NCBI GenBank assembly: GCA_007115705.1
Contig: QXEO01002087.1
Span: 558,001 to 622,000 of the forward strand
Length of the DNA stretch: 64,000 bases
Origin: Dactylis glomerata
Taxonomy: Eukaryota; Streptophyta; Magnoliopsida; Poales; Poaceae
Direction: 5' to 3'
The translations under genes were made by a program, and so were the position numbers. The notes under the pieces are model-generated. The model did not search any database. It was not told the DNA's origin and was given only the letters and a program-made list of their open reading frames with translations. Below are positions 33,961 to 45,900 of the stretch, piece after piece. Position 1 is the first letter of the stretch. Each line of letters opens with the position of its first letter.

Positions 33961-36323
33961 ATTCCCTTGACGATGCTTCCTTCTGGCCTAGCACGGTTAC
34001 GAACATATTTCTTTAAGACTCCCATGAACGTCTCAAAGGGGAACATATTGTGTAGAAATACAGGGCCGAGAATGGAAATCTCTTTGACTAGGTGAACCAG
34101 GAGGTGCGTCATAATATTGAAGAATGATGGTGGGAACACCAGCTCGAAGCTGACAAGACATTGGGCCACATCATTTTGTAACCGTGGTAGATCTTCTGGA
34201 TTAATTACCTTCTGATATATTGCATTGAGGAATGCACATAGCTTCACAATTGCTAGTCGAACATTTTCTGATAGAAGCCCCCTCAATGCAACTGGAAGCA
34301 ATTGCGTCATAATCACGTGGCAGTCATGAGACTTTAGGTTCTGGAACTTTTTCTCTGCCATATTTATTATTCCCTTTATATTTGATGAGAATCCAGCCGG
34401 GACCTTGATATTGTTCAGGCATTCAAAAAAGGTGATCTTCTCTTCTTTAGTAAGAGCGTAGCTAGCGCGACCTTGAAACAGTTCCGGATGTCGGTCTTCT
34501 GGGTCTTTCACACGTTGCAGGTCCTGTCGAGCTTCCTTTGTATCTTTTGTCTTCCCATACACACCCAAGAAGCCTAGCAGGTTCACGCAAAGATTCTTTG
34601 TCACATGCATCACGTCGATTGTAGAGCGAACTTCTAGGAATTTCCAATACTCAAGCTCCCAAAATATAGATTTCTTCTTCCACATGGGTGCGTGTCCGTC
34701 TGCGTCATGCGGAACAGATTGTCCGCCAGGACCCTTTCCAAAGATTACTTCTATATCTTTGACCATATCGAATACATCATCACCAGTATTTTCCTTAGGT
34801 GGCTCCCGGTGATCTGCCTTACCGTTGAAATGCTTGCCTTTTTTTCTTACGGCATGAATTTTGCTAAGAAATCGACGGTGCGATATGTACACATTCTTCT
34901 TACAATTAGCTAAATATATACTTTCAGTCTCTTGTAAACAGTGTGTGCATGCCTTGTATCCCTTGTTTGTCTGTCCTGAAATGTTACTAAGAGCAGGCCA
35001 ATCATTGATTGTAACGAACAGCAACGCTCGTAAGTCAAATTCCTCTTGTTTGTGCTCATCCCACACACGTACGCCTGGTTTGGCCCACAGCTGTAAAAGT
35101 TCATCAACTAATGGCCTTAGGTACACATCAATATCGTTGCCGGGTTGCTTCGGACCTTGGATAAGCACTGGCATCATAATGAACTTCCGCTTCATGCACA
35201 ACCAAGGAGGAAGGTTATAGATGCATAGAGTCACGGGCCAGGTGCTATGACTAGAGCTCTGCTCCCCAAAAGGATTGAAGCCATCTGTACTTAGACCAAA
35301 CCGTATGTTCCTTGCGTCACCTGCAAAATCTTTAAACTTATTGTCGATCTTTCTCCATTGAGACCCATCAGCGGGGTGTCTCAACATCCCGTGTGACAAA
35401 CGGTCCTCTTTGTGCCATCGCAATAACTTGGCATGCTCTTTGCACCGAAACAAACGTTTCAACCGTGGTACTATAGGAGCATACCACATCACCTTGGCAG
35501 GAACCCTCTTTCTGGGGGGCTCGCCCTCAACATCACCAGAGTCATCTCCTCTAATCTTATACCGCAATGCAGTGCATATCGGGCATTCAGTCAAATTCTT
35601 ATAGTCACCACGATAGAGGATGCAGTCATTAGAACATGCATGTATCTTCTGAACCTCTAAACCTAGAGGGCAGACAATCTTCTTGGCTTCGTACGTACTG
35701 GTGGGCAATTCGTTATCCTTTGGAAGCATATTCCTCATCATTTTCAGCAACTTTTCAAATCCGGAGTCAGATAGACCTTCCTCTGCCTTCCATTTCAGCA
35801 ATTCAAGTGTGCTGCCCAGCTTTTTCAGACCATTTTGGCACTTTGGGTATAAGGACTTTTTGTGATCCTCTAACATGCGATCCAACTTCTCCCTCTCCTT
35901 ATTAGTTTCGCATTCTCTCCGTGCATCAGCAATGGTCCAACCGAGATCATCAGGGGCCTCATCATGTGTCTCTCCTTCAGCTTCCCCTTCAGCTCCCCCT
36001 TCAGCTTCTCCCATGAAAGTATCACCATATTCAGGGAACCCTGGATAGTTGTCATCATCCTCTTCTTCATTGTCTTCCATTGTAATACCTCTTTCTCCGT
36101 GCTTGGTCCAACAATTGTAGCTGGGCATAAAACCGTGCTGAAGCAGATGCACGTGAAGGGTTCTTGATGAAGAGTAATTCTTCAGATTCTTACACACACT
36201 ACATGGACAGATAACAAAACCATTCCGCTTGTTCGCATCAGCCACACGGAGGAAATCCTGCAAGCCCTTAATAAACTCGCTTGAGACTCGGCTACCGTAC
36301 ATCCATTGCCGGTTCATCTGCAT
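33822..36323 (-). pseudogene. CACTA TNP2-type transposase, C-terminally deleted
   Basis: An 833-residue frame. The N-terminal transposase-associated zinc-binding segment has CPCSVCKNL and a later HLLQHGFMPSY. The TNP2 core contains LRPLVDELLQLW and ALLFVTINDWPALSNISGQ, then GYKACTHC. The IDVMHVTKNLCVNLLG block and the DUF4218 region with MTHLLVHLVKEISILGPVF follow. After about residue 780 the usual end of DUF4218 and the DUF4216 tail are missing. The frame instead runs out of phase into the start of the neighbouring ORF, indicating an internal deletion that joined the two genes near 33960. Confidence 0.8.
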
Positions 36324-37215
36324 TATTATATAAGTATATAATAAACCAAATTAATACAAGAAATAAACTCACATTGCATATAAATCATATATACTCCCAC
36401 ATTACTCTCTAACGTTACAAAAATTATTGCAAATAAATCCTACTCAAAAATTATTATTGTAAATCACATAAGCTCACAATTACTCCCACATTACTTTCTA
36501 ACATTAATTACTCCACAAATCCCTCTATTTTTTTGAGCATAAAAAGAGCTATATATGTGCATGACAAATTTCTACTTCATATACTCATTTTGGTCAACAT
36601 ACAAGTACACCACCTGTACACATGTGCAAACTAAGGAATTAATTTAAGCTCAAATGCTATATAAATCAAATAAACTCCTATAATTACTCCCAAATTATAG
36701 CCACAAATCTCACCACATCTAGAGCATTATATGAGCTAAATTAGCAATTAAAGATGAGAGAGTAAAGTTGCTAACCTTTTGAACCAATTAGATAGATGAA
36801 ATAACTCAAAATCTTGGATAATTTTGATAAAAAAAATCGGGCATGACCTCTCCACTCAATCCAAGCTTCCGACCACCATTAGTGTACTGGCAGGCTCGGG
36901 GGAAGAGAAGCTCGATTTTGTAGGCGACGGCCTTTAGTCCCGGTCCGTGTTAAAGGCCGGGATTAAAGGTCGCCCTTTAGTCTCGGTCGTTAACACGGGC
37001 CGGGACTAAAGGCCGCCGCCCGTTGGGTTCCCGCCAGCCAACCCTTTAGTCTCGGTCCGTGTTAACGACCGGGACTAAAGGTCCATTACGAACCGGGACT
37101 AGGTGTTGGCCGTGCTCCAGCGGCACGAACCGGGACTAATGCCCCCTTTAGTCCCGGCCCAATTAGTTTGGGGACTAAAGGTGGCGGATAGAAGCCTCTT
37201 TTTCCACTAGTGGAG

Positions 37216-37743
37216 GTAGAGTAGGCTACGAAAAAATCCATGACCCTGGCATTTACGAAAAGACAAGCCAACTTTACAGGCCAGGTTTTCAACATTGATC
37301 CTTCTGTCGTTATCCTTTCGTGATTATGTTGGGTTGTTCATCCACCCAGCACAAAAAAACCAAGGTGGCATTTTATCTTTACTCTTACAAAGATCTATGT
37401 TATGGTGATTATCACAGGCTTTAGTTGTACACAGATATATCACGATATTTTGACACTAAACCAAATCAATGAAAATAAACTTATATAGTAATGCATGAGC
37501 AATTAGCTTCTGCAGCAACGCATGACTATTTCGCCAGTACATCGAGATGCCTATGGAAACAGCACAGACCTTTTTTTTTCAAGATGTGGTACAAGTGAAC
37601 ATAATAAAGAAACTGCCCCTCGAGCCGATGAAGTCTATGAAATTATGCTTTCATTTTTCACGTATTGAAAGGTACTACTAACTAGACAAAAACAATAATC
37701 TCATTATTCTTAATTCTTCGCAGAATTAAGTAGCAAACATTGC
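37216..37743. other. 3' flank of the defensin-like gene
   Basis: AT-rich sequence downstream of the minus-strand gene at 37744. Likely contains its 3' UTR. No other feature recognised. Confidence 0.4.
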
Positions 37744-38104
37744 TTAATTCCTTCGAGATGGTGTACAATACGTGCACTGGCATCCTCCAGAAACACACTG
37801 TCCCACTGAACCGGGGCCGATGTTGGCTTGACAGTCGCGCAGACATGACTTGGGATCACACGGCCCAGGACCAACCGGCATCTGCTTGCAGTCTTGAGGG
37901 ATCAACGAGCCACCATCATTTGCAGTCACCGTGATCAGCACATCTATGTATCAATTCCAGCCGACATAAAAGTTGTGAAGGTTCATGACATGAAGTTTAT
38001 GGATAATCTTTCATTCAAAATATATAATTGATCTAGGACATACCTGAGGACAACAGGGCCACGAGAGCAAGAGCAAGGATTAGCGTCTTGGAGAACGACA
38101 TCAT
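37744..38104 (-). CDS. Defensin-like cysteine-rich secreted peptide
   Basis: Two exons on the minus strand, 38044-38104 and 37744-37943, with a 100-bp GT-AG intron; 86 residues in total. Exon 1 encodes a typical signal peptide (hydrophobic run LILALALVALLSS). The mature part has eight cysteines including a CX3C pair (CLRDC) and a CXC (CQC), the signature of the cysteine-stabilised alpha-beta fold of plant defensin-like (DEFL) proteins. The intron sits right after the signal peptide, as is usual in this family. Secretion is expected; the role (antimicrobial, or signalling in reproduction) cannot be told from sequence. The gene looks intact and has a TATA box, so it is a good candidate for an expressed locus. 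Confidence 0.85.
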
Positions 38105-38210
38105 CCTGTTATGCTCCTGGTAGGTGCTTCTAGCGATCGAGAAGAGGTTATGCTAACTTTTGCACGGTTTGTTTGCAGTCTACCCTGGGAAGAGGGCTTG
38201 TTGACATGAC

Positions 38211-38218
38211 TTTTATAG
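38211..38218 (-). promoter_or_regulatory. TATA box of the defensin-like gene
   Basis: CTATAAAAG on the minus strand, about 107 bp upstream of the start codon at 38104. Confidence 0.65.
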
Positions 38219-38221
38219 TGG

Positions 38222-40784
38222 ACATACATGACTTGTTTGGAAGTTTTGTATTTCCTTCCATTTTCATGTTCTTAAATACAATTAATCGCTGATGCTTTAT
38301 TTGGTATAATATGCATGCATATTTGGTACTACATCTGTCGAATACAGGTAGTAAATAGACAGCTGCCAAAAATAACCACCTATTGCGTACATCTCGCTAT
38401 ATATAGATATTAATCATGTTTGTAATTGCAAATTATTTGTCTCCAAAAATTAGCAATATGAAGGAGGCCGCTTTTGGTAAAGCTTTTACTACTCTGTTCG
38501 TAAATAGATTAATTTTTAGAAAGAAAGTTTTAGCTTTGACTGCAAATTAATTAATATAAGTAATAATAAAAATTGTTTGATTTGTTACTAAAAATGTTTG
38601 CATAATATAAATTGCATTTTCTACCAATATATGTTTATAAAAATTTATGTTCATATCAATCGATGGTGTTCACTGAATGAAGGGATCATAGTTATTTTTC
38701 CATATCTTGGCAATTGGAAGTACCTTATTTTTTTTAAACACGCAAGAGGTTTGCGCGCCTTCTGTATTAAGTTATCGAGAAGCAAATTATGGTGTTACAG
38801 AGAAGCCCTGGCTGGGGTCACAAGTAGACACCTTGCAGCGAAGGAAAACTACAAGAAGCAGAAGAAAAAAACAAGAAAAATATGTAACCTATCCTGGTTG
38901 CCCGTTCTTCTTGGCTCTAAACCATAGGTCGAACTCAGACATGCGGTGCAAAGCGCTCCCTCTCCTTCTCCGCCATGGTCCGTGCGAGCAGGAGACAAGA
39001 CACTGGTATCCAGTCTTCGATGTAATATTGTAATGGGAAGTGATCCGCCTTGCTCGACACGAGATCAACGCTGTTACCGAAAGACGAGGGGAGGGGAGGC
39101 AGCGGTTGGGTGGGCGGGTGATATATAAACCAGACAGGAGTGGCAGGAAAATAGCGGGAATTAGAGAAAGGGAAGATGAAACCCTACAAAAATATGTTTG
39201 TAGATAACGCACGACGTACACAGTTGCAAACAAGTAATCGTCTGTAATATATTGCACTTTGTCAAATAATCTGAGTCATGTGCATTGTCCTAAACCTCAC
39301 GCGTAGGTGGACCACCTTCAGACTTTTTTAATGGGCGCAGGCGATCTTCTGCAGCGCACACAAATAAGGTATTCCATACTAGTGCCACCACAACTCCTGA
39401 TGTGCACTTACGTGTTTGAGTTGATCCACCGCACTCGCTGGAGATGGAGAGAATGTTGCGTGTGACTCTAGACGTCCTTACTTTTGAGTAAGATTATTTT
39501 AATAAGCTAGTAATATGTATAACATATAAGTATACAAAATACCAAGCTGCCACCGTGCATAGCTGCACACACCAATCTAGCCATCCATTTTGATATAGGG
39601 AGCAAACGAAAGAAAATGAATACTCAAGGTGGAAGCATTCAGCATTTTATCAGACAGTGCAGCAAAATTATTTTCAGTGGTGTGGAGTGTGCAGATACAA
39701 GAAAGAAAATCTTCTAGACCACACAATTATATTTCCATGGATCGATACTAAATAGTTAGCTTATTGTTTTTGTATTACATGACCATGTCTTCATGACCAC
39801 AAAACGTTACCCATTGTATCCACCTCTCTCACCCCCAAAGTTCTATGAACCATCTCGTTACACACGTGTTTTATTAGAGCCAAATCAGTAGATCATCACT
39901 ACGTAAGTACTCCCACTTTTGATTTTATTTTGAGCTTCCGATTTGAAGCAATGAACATGCTTCGCCATAACGCGGGAGCCTATGGGGTTGTTCTGTTGTG
40001 GAGTGGTAGTCGGGAAAATTGTGCAAAGAAAATCTTGCCAACAAGTGGCATTTTATAAAGGGCTTAGGTTGACGGCCCAATGCTCATTCACTCACATATA
40101 TACACATTCACTAGTGTAGTTTTCACAGAATCAAGTCAGGTCTAGAGCACCATCAGATAGCCAAAAGCTAAATGATATGATATCAACCAATAATGTACCA
40201 ACTTGAAAATGTCCACCGTGAGGCATGGCTTCACAAGAAAACCTTACGCGCGCAAAAAGACTATCTTTGTTTCCTCCCATGAGCTTCCGCTTTTCCCACC
40301 ACACGAGAAAATGTATCGACCCAGTAAGGAAAATAAATAAATATGTGGTCAGCTAGGCTACTCAACAAAATTTCTTCAAAGAAGTTTCGACGTCAAAGTG
40401 CTAGTGTATGAGAGAATTTTTGCAACAACGGAAAAAGAGTGAATGGCAAAGCCACATCATGAATTATATATTTCTCCAACCAACGAAAGCATTGTGGATT
40501 CATGCAAGGGCGCTCAACTAGCTGGCTTATAACAATGTTAGCATAGTTCAAACGGCTGGAGAAGCGCATCTGAAAGATGGAGTGCAAATGCTCTTAACAT
40601 CCAAGGGTAGACAACCTATGCACAGCTACCTCTATAGGCAGAAAATCCACGCTAATATATGTATTAGCACTCATATATCTTAGTAATAATTATGGGATGC
40701 TTAATTAATATATGCACTATGTTTTTCTTGTGGCTCCCTACAATTATATTGTATTAGTTCTCAAAGTTTATAATTCAACCGAAC
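38222..40784. other. Intergenic; possible LINE remnant near 38727-38930
   Basis: AT-rich. A poly-T run at about 38728-38735 followed by a GC-richer block resembles the 3' end of a minus-strand LINE, but no target duplication was found. Nothing else is supported. Confidence 0.3.
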
Positions 40785-40803
40785 AAAATCCCCCACTCAT
40801 CTC

Positions 40804-41184
40804 CACCAGCAGCAGGACGCCACCGGAGAGGACGAATGCTCGGTCAACGGCTTAGATTCCGGCGCTCGCGCCGGATGGATCTTGCGGTACTTCAACGCAG
40901 CATGTCTGCTATCGAGCCCCGTCTGCTCTTGGGTGTGTGGTGGACTCGCATTCGTCCTCTCCGGTGGCGTCCTGCTGCTGGTGGAGATCGGCATCGGCGA
41001 GTGGCGTGGTTGGGCTTGAGAACCTGCAAGGACCTCTTTGTATTTTTTTTATTTGTCAGGGTTCTTTTTGCTCTTTCTCCAGGACAGGTGGCCTTCGGGT
41101 TGTTTCTAGTGTGTGGGTGCATGTGTGACTTATGTACTCGTCTTTGATCTTGAACACGTGCTCCAAAAAAAAAAAAAAAAAAAA
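40804..41184 (+). mobile_element. Polyadenylated retroposon with internal inverted duplication
   Basis: A 19-bp target duplication AAAATCCCCCACTCATCTC lies at 40785-40803 and 41181-41199. A poly-A run of about 20 precedes the right copy. This is the signature of target-primed reverse transcription. A perfect 41-nt inverted repeat pairs 40799-40839 with 40948-40988. No ORF is recognised; the source is probably a LINE or a transcript mobilised by one. Confidence 0.85.
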
Positions 41185-41199
41185 TCCCCCACTCATCTC

Positions 41200-41885
41200 G
41201 ATCTCACTAACGCAAAACCCTAACATGGATCCACACCGTCCACCTCCTCTCCCAACCCACCAACGTCGGACCAATTCTTCTCTGACAACCGCACCATCCT
41301 CTTCTTTGCCATGTCGCCCTCCCTCGACCCCCACCATCTTCTTTTCTTCCCTTGTGCCTTCCTTAACTAGAGTATCCTCTTCTCCAACGCCTTGTCCTCC
41401 CTCGTCCGTGAACCATCCCTCTCCGTTACGCCTTCTTTAATTGTCATGTCCCCATCTTCGTCGCGCCATCCACGACCACTGACACGTCCTTTGCTAGTAT
41501 TGGGATCGATAACATATATTTGTGGTATGCATTGCATTGTAAATAACCTAAGCAAATACATGCTACTGAAGTATTTAAGAACCTGCTGCTTGGTCCAATT
41601 CTCTTTACCATCTTTTAGATTTACATGCTTCGACTGACCTAATTCTGTGAAATGTCATTGGCAAATCAAACAGCTCGCTGGAAGCACACACACAATTATA
41701 GACAAACTTTTTGTTAATGTAGTCGCTTAGATTGTTCTCACACTTCATCCACCTCACTACTTACTAGCGGTATCAGCATTATTCTGATTGGGGGCAACCT
41801 CTCTGACACAACGGTTTCACACGGCTAACCCTGTCACACAATGACAATGGCGGAACCTCGATCATTGTCGGACAGTAATGTAGGG
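41200..41885. other. No gene recognised
   Basis: Short pyrimidine-rich frames only. No known protein family seen. Confidence 0.35.
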
Positions 41886-41887
41886 TA

Positions 41888-41988
41888 CTCCCTCCAACCA
41901 CTAATACATGTCTCTAACACGATATATCTAGACACTTTTAGTATTTAGATGCATCATGTGAAAGATAGGTATTAGTGGTCGGAGGGAG
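41888..41988. mobile_element. Stowaway MITE
   Basis: CTCCCTCCAACCACTAATAC at the left and its near-complement at the right, flanked by TA on both sides (41886-41887, 41989-41990). Confidence 0.85.
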
Positions 41989-42053
41989 TATCTGATTTGG
42001 AAACGTGTTTAAACCTGTCACACAATGGCGGAACACCGTTTGTTAGGTACTTA

Positions 42054-42177
42054 CTCCCTCCGTCCAAAAATAAGTGATGTGAATTTTTCTAGATTCGTAC
42101 GTATCTATGTACTAAAATATGTCTAGATACATGTAAATTTAAATGAATTCACTTCACTTATTTCAGGACAGAGGTAG
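42054..42177. mobile_element. Stowaway MITE
   Basis: Left end CTCCCTCCGTCCAAAAATAA; the right end is its imperfect complement; TA at 42052-42053 and 42178-42179. Short segments such as GTCACACAATGGCGGAAC appear on both sides of the two MITEs, suggesting an older repeat they inserted into. Confidence 0.8.
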
Positions 42178-42340
42178 TATTATTTCCGGACAGTAAGGCC
42201 TTGTTTACTTCTCTCGTATTTTTATCCCCGAAAAATGTGGGAATATGTGAGGATTTGGTGTTCACCTAATACTCTCAAATTCCCTTAAATACTCTTCTCC
42301 AAAAAATATTCTACTATGATGGAAAGTTTTTAATCTAGCC

Positions 42341-42420
42341 AAAAATAGGGGGAGGGGCGGGGGGGGGGGGGGGGGGGGGGTGGGGGGTCTTTTTTTTTTA
42401 AAACAGGGGTTGGGGGGGTC
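42341..42420 (+). repeat. Poly-G / poly-T low-complexity tract
   Basis: An uninterrupted run of 22 G (42359-42380), further G runs, then a T run. Run length is likely to be unreliable in the assembly. Confidence 0.8.
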
Positions 42421-42504
42421 TTGACTGGGCTGTGCGGGAATGCCTCGAGGAACCACCGGTCACAGACAGCTAGCTCAGACATGGCTCACCAACTACTAGC
42501 TCAT

Positions 42505-42533
42505 GATAATAATAATAATAATAATAATAATAA
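42505..42533 (+). repeat. (ATA)n microsatellite
   Basis: About nine to ten ATA/AAT units. Confidence 0.9.
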
Positions 42534-42902
42534 ACAGGTACGACCTAACTGTACGAGCGTTCAACACCACCAATTCTAACATAAACCACCAAACTGTCAC
42601 GAGTTTCAGATAGAGGATTCATATTTCAGAATTCAAACCCAGAGTTCATTGCAAAAGCTACACATTGCATCACGCCCTTTCCATGGCTACAGGCAATACA
42701 TCGATGCCATGGGGTACCAAGAGCTTCCCATTTTATACTCTTCCACTGTCCTATCAAAGTAAATCGTACTACGTTCCTCCGTGCTGAGCACTTATTCTAA
42801 CCACGAGAATTTTTTAATTTGTCCGTTGTGCTACTCCTAAATGAATGAGGTACCAAAGATTCATCGTACGAATAGATTACTGAATTTATTGGCAAGGGTA
42901 TG

Positions 42903-45900
42903 TCAGTTAATCTGTATGGATGACACAGCGGTTGACACCTCCCTTGTTCTTGGATCACCAACTTCCAGTGAAACACCCCGAGAGTCTTCTTGAACAAGAA
43001 GTGGGAGCACGCCAGCAGAGCTCCAAGCATTTGCTACAGCACCACTTGCTTCACCCAAGGTCACAGAGAAAACAGCATCAAAGCCACCGGCTCCAGGAAC
43101 ACCAGCTAGTAGAACACCTTCCATATTCATAGTGGCATCCAGAAGCAGTGTTTGTGACTCCGGCTCAATCTGCAGATTTAGAACTATTAAACACACACAC
43201 GAACTGTACTACTAGTAAATTATGACCACTATCTACAGTTTCATGAAAAATGCTTAGCAATGTGTGCAGGTGTAAGTGTAACTATACCAATCACCACACT
43301 CAAGAAACTTCTGTGGAACACTATACTACAGCAGTCGTAATTTCATCAGTGGAGTAAAGGCATAATTTCATAAATGAGGTCTTACTGGAATACCGGCTGC
43401 CACACCCATCTCACGCATATGAAGCCTTATTTCAAGGAAAGCATTTCTAGCAGCCAATAATGATCTGACAATCAATTCTTCATGCTGATTAGTAGCCACC
43501 TCTGTCCACTGAAAAGAACAAGGACAATAAAGGTTTTAGCACAGGGCACTGAAGAGTGTACTCTTCCTGCAGATGCACATGGTGATAAACTGATAATTAA
43601 GTATTAGAAACATAACATTGGTAAATATATCACACTCATGTGTGCTATAAAAATCTGGGGGCGCAATCTCCATTCCTGTAAGAAAAGAAAAAAAAGGCAA
43701 TTTCTGGATTTGATTTTCGTTTGCATGTTGATGTGATATTTGCTTATTTGTACCATGATACTTGCTGCACTTTATTCATTGTTCAATTAAATTCAGAGAC
43801 TGGTTGTTTCATAAAATTAACAATATATGCAATCCAGCTTACATTAGTACAACTTATGACAAGTTACCAATGTACCTTCATGCATGTCAGATGACTACAG
43901 GACCGCACAACGGATTCATAGGCCTCCCAATGATCTTCAGCAAGTTTGTTCAAGTTTCTCAATTGTTCCTCCAGAACTGAATTAGCCATTCCCAACTTGC
44001 TCCATGTATCTTTGGATTTCTCAGGGTCAGAGTTCTGCCACTTTCTCACAGATCCAACCATTGATGGAGTAGATGATCCTCCAGTTCCAGGTTCGCCCAG
44101 AAGCTAGCAACAAATCCCAATGCTATGTTAAATTCTAAGTTGCATTCTTGATCAAGAACAAAAACAGCCTCATTGATCAGAAACATAACATCAAATAATA
44201 GTAGTATCATACTGCAAGAAAGAAAATAGGTAGATATTTGCTTTAAATTCTTGAAAATATTGTTCCCAGACTTTTGAATATATTTGTTAACCATGTAAAA
44301 ATCTCCAGCCATGCACCAAAACTTTGCGCCTTGTGCAGTGCATAGCTCGCGAGGCAAAGCTACAAGCGAAGGTGAAGTGGTGGCCTGACTACTGGCTAGT
44401 GAATAGTGATGATGAAGAACACAAAGATAAGTACCCTTTTTATTCCAATATGAAAGGAAGGTGCTCATGAATGTCAGCATATGCAATATTCAGTGGTTGT
44501 CATTTACAAAGAGGGGGAAATGACTCGTGGTGTCCATGCTTACAGCAGTACTGCTCACATGCTGTCACTACCACTCTATCAGTATCTGCCATGGACCGAG
44601 CATCATAGCCGTTCAAATAGTTTTGAATAGCCCGCTATAACCCGGCTATAGACAGGCTATAGCCTTTCCAGAGGCTTGCGGCTACGGCTAAGACATTTAA
44701 AGGCTAAGATGGAAATAGCCGCTAATAGCCCGGCTATAACCATTTAGCCTCAGTTTAGCTCCATAGCCCGCTAAATGTTTGTCTTTGGAACCAAAAATTT
44801 TGGACCAAATTCTTTAAGCGCGGACCAAATTCAGCCGCGCACGATACTAAACCCGGCTACCCTTGTTGGCCCGCAGCTGAACGGCCTGCTGCGCATAGTT
44901 CCAGCCTCTCACTCACAGGTTGCTGCTACTTAATGTTGTAATATGTGGATAGAAGTATGTCAAGACTATTTATATCTCATATGTGACTAATAATTTGTTA
45001 TGCTTTAGTGAATTATTGATATATAAACCTATATATGCTGCCAAAATTTTCATTTTTTATTCATTATTTAGTAAAACGGCTAAATGGCATAGCTGCACTA
45101 TAGCCTGGCTGTAGCCTTTTATAGCTTTTAAAATTGCCGCGGCTAAATACAATAGCCAGCTATTTAAAACTTAATAAAACTATAAATACTATATCATCAA
45201 GGCTTCAATAGCATCCAGTAGTTCTGACAAGTGGTGAAAACTAATATAATAATGATTTAATATCAGTTAGAAAACCTCGCCATCAATCATCCAGACTAGT
45301 CAACTTACAAGGCACATCAGAGGAGGCAAAGAAAATCGAGTCTTCTCATGATCCCACCTCCCAGTAGCAATACCTGCTATTACTTCTGGCAAGCAAATCC
45401 CACCTGAAACCTGTTAACATCTGATAAAATTTCTACTGACAAAGTTGTAGTGGCTAGACAACTATCAGCCACTTGCGGGCATAGACAACTATCTGGCACT
45501 AGGAGTTTTTACCTGAACTGAGGAGAGTATTTCAGGAGAAAACCGTGTGTAGCGCTGACTACCATAGACAGCAGCACTAACATCAAAACCACTGCCAATC
45601 TTCCCTTGTGCTATACAATGTGCACTTTGAGCAATAGCATGCACCAAGTCAAGATCTCGTTCAGTTGCACTGTCGCTGGAAGATTGACCCAAACACGAAA
45701 GGTTAACGGCTCCAAGATAGTGAAGAAGAGCCGCGACCACTGATGCAGTCATGGCAGCTGATGATCCAAGTCCAGTTTTTGCCACTTCAGGTTTGCATAT
45801 TTCTCCGGTTCCATTAGCAACTTCTGAGTTAAATGTAATTGAACAAAATGGAGGCAATGAAAGCAATACCTCTGGAGATAGAGGCAGACCACGTGCTTCA

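Larger units (their letters stand above)
30799..37212 (-). mobile_element. CACTA transposon with TNP2 and ULP1-like ORFs
   Basis: Ends CACTGGTGGAAAAAGGGCC and, reverse-complemented, CACTAGTGGAAAAAGAGGC. The target duplication GAG is exact (30796-30798, 37213-37215). Subterminal arrays of TTTAGTCCCGGTT and its complement fill about 30820-31010 and 36930-37190. Both element proteins are encoded on the minus strand. Confidence 0.92.
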
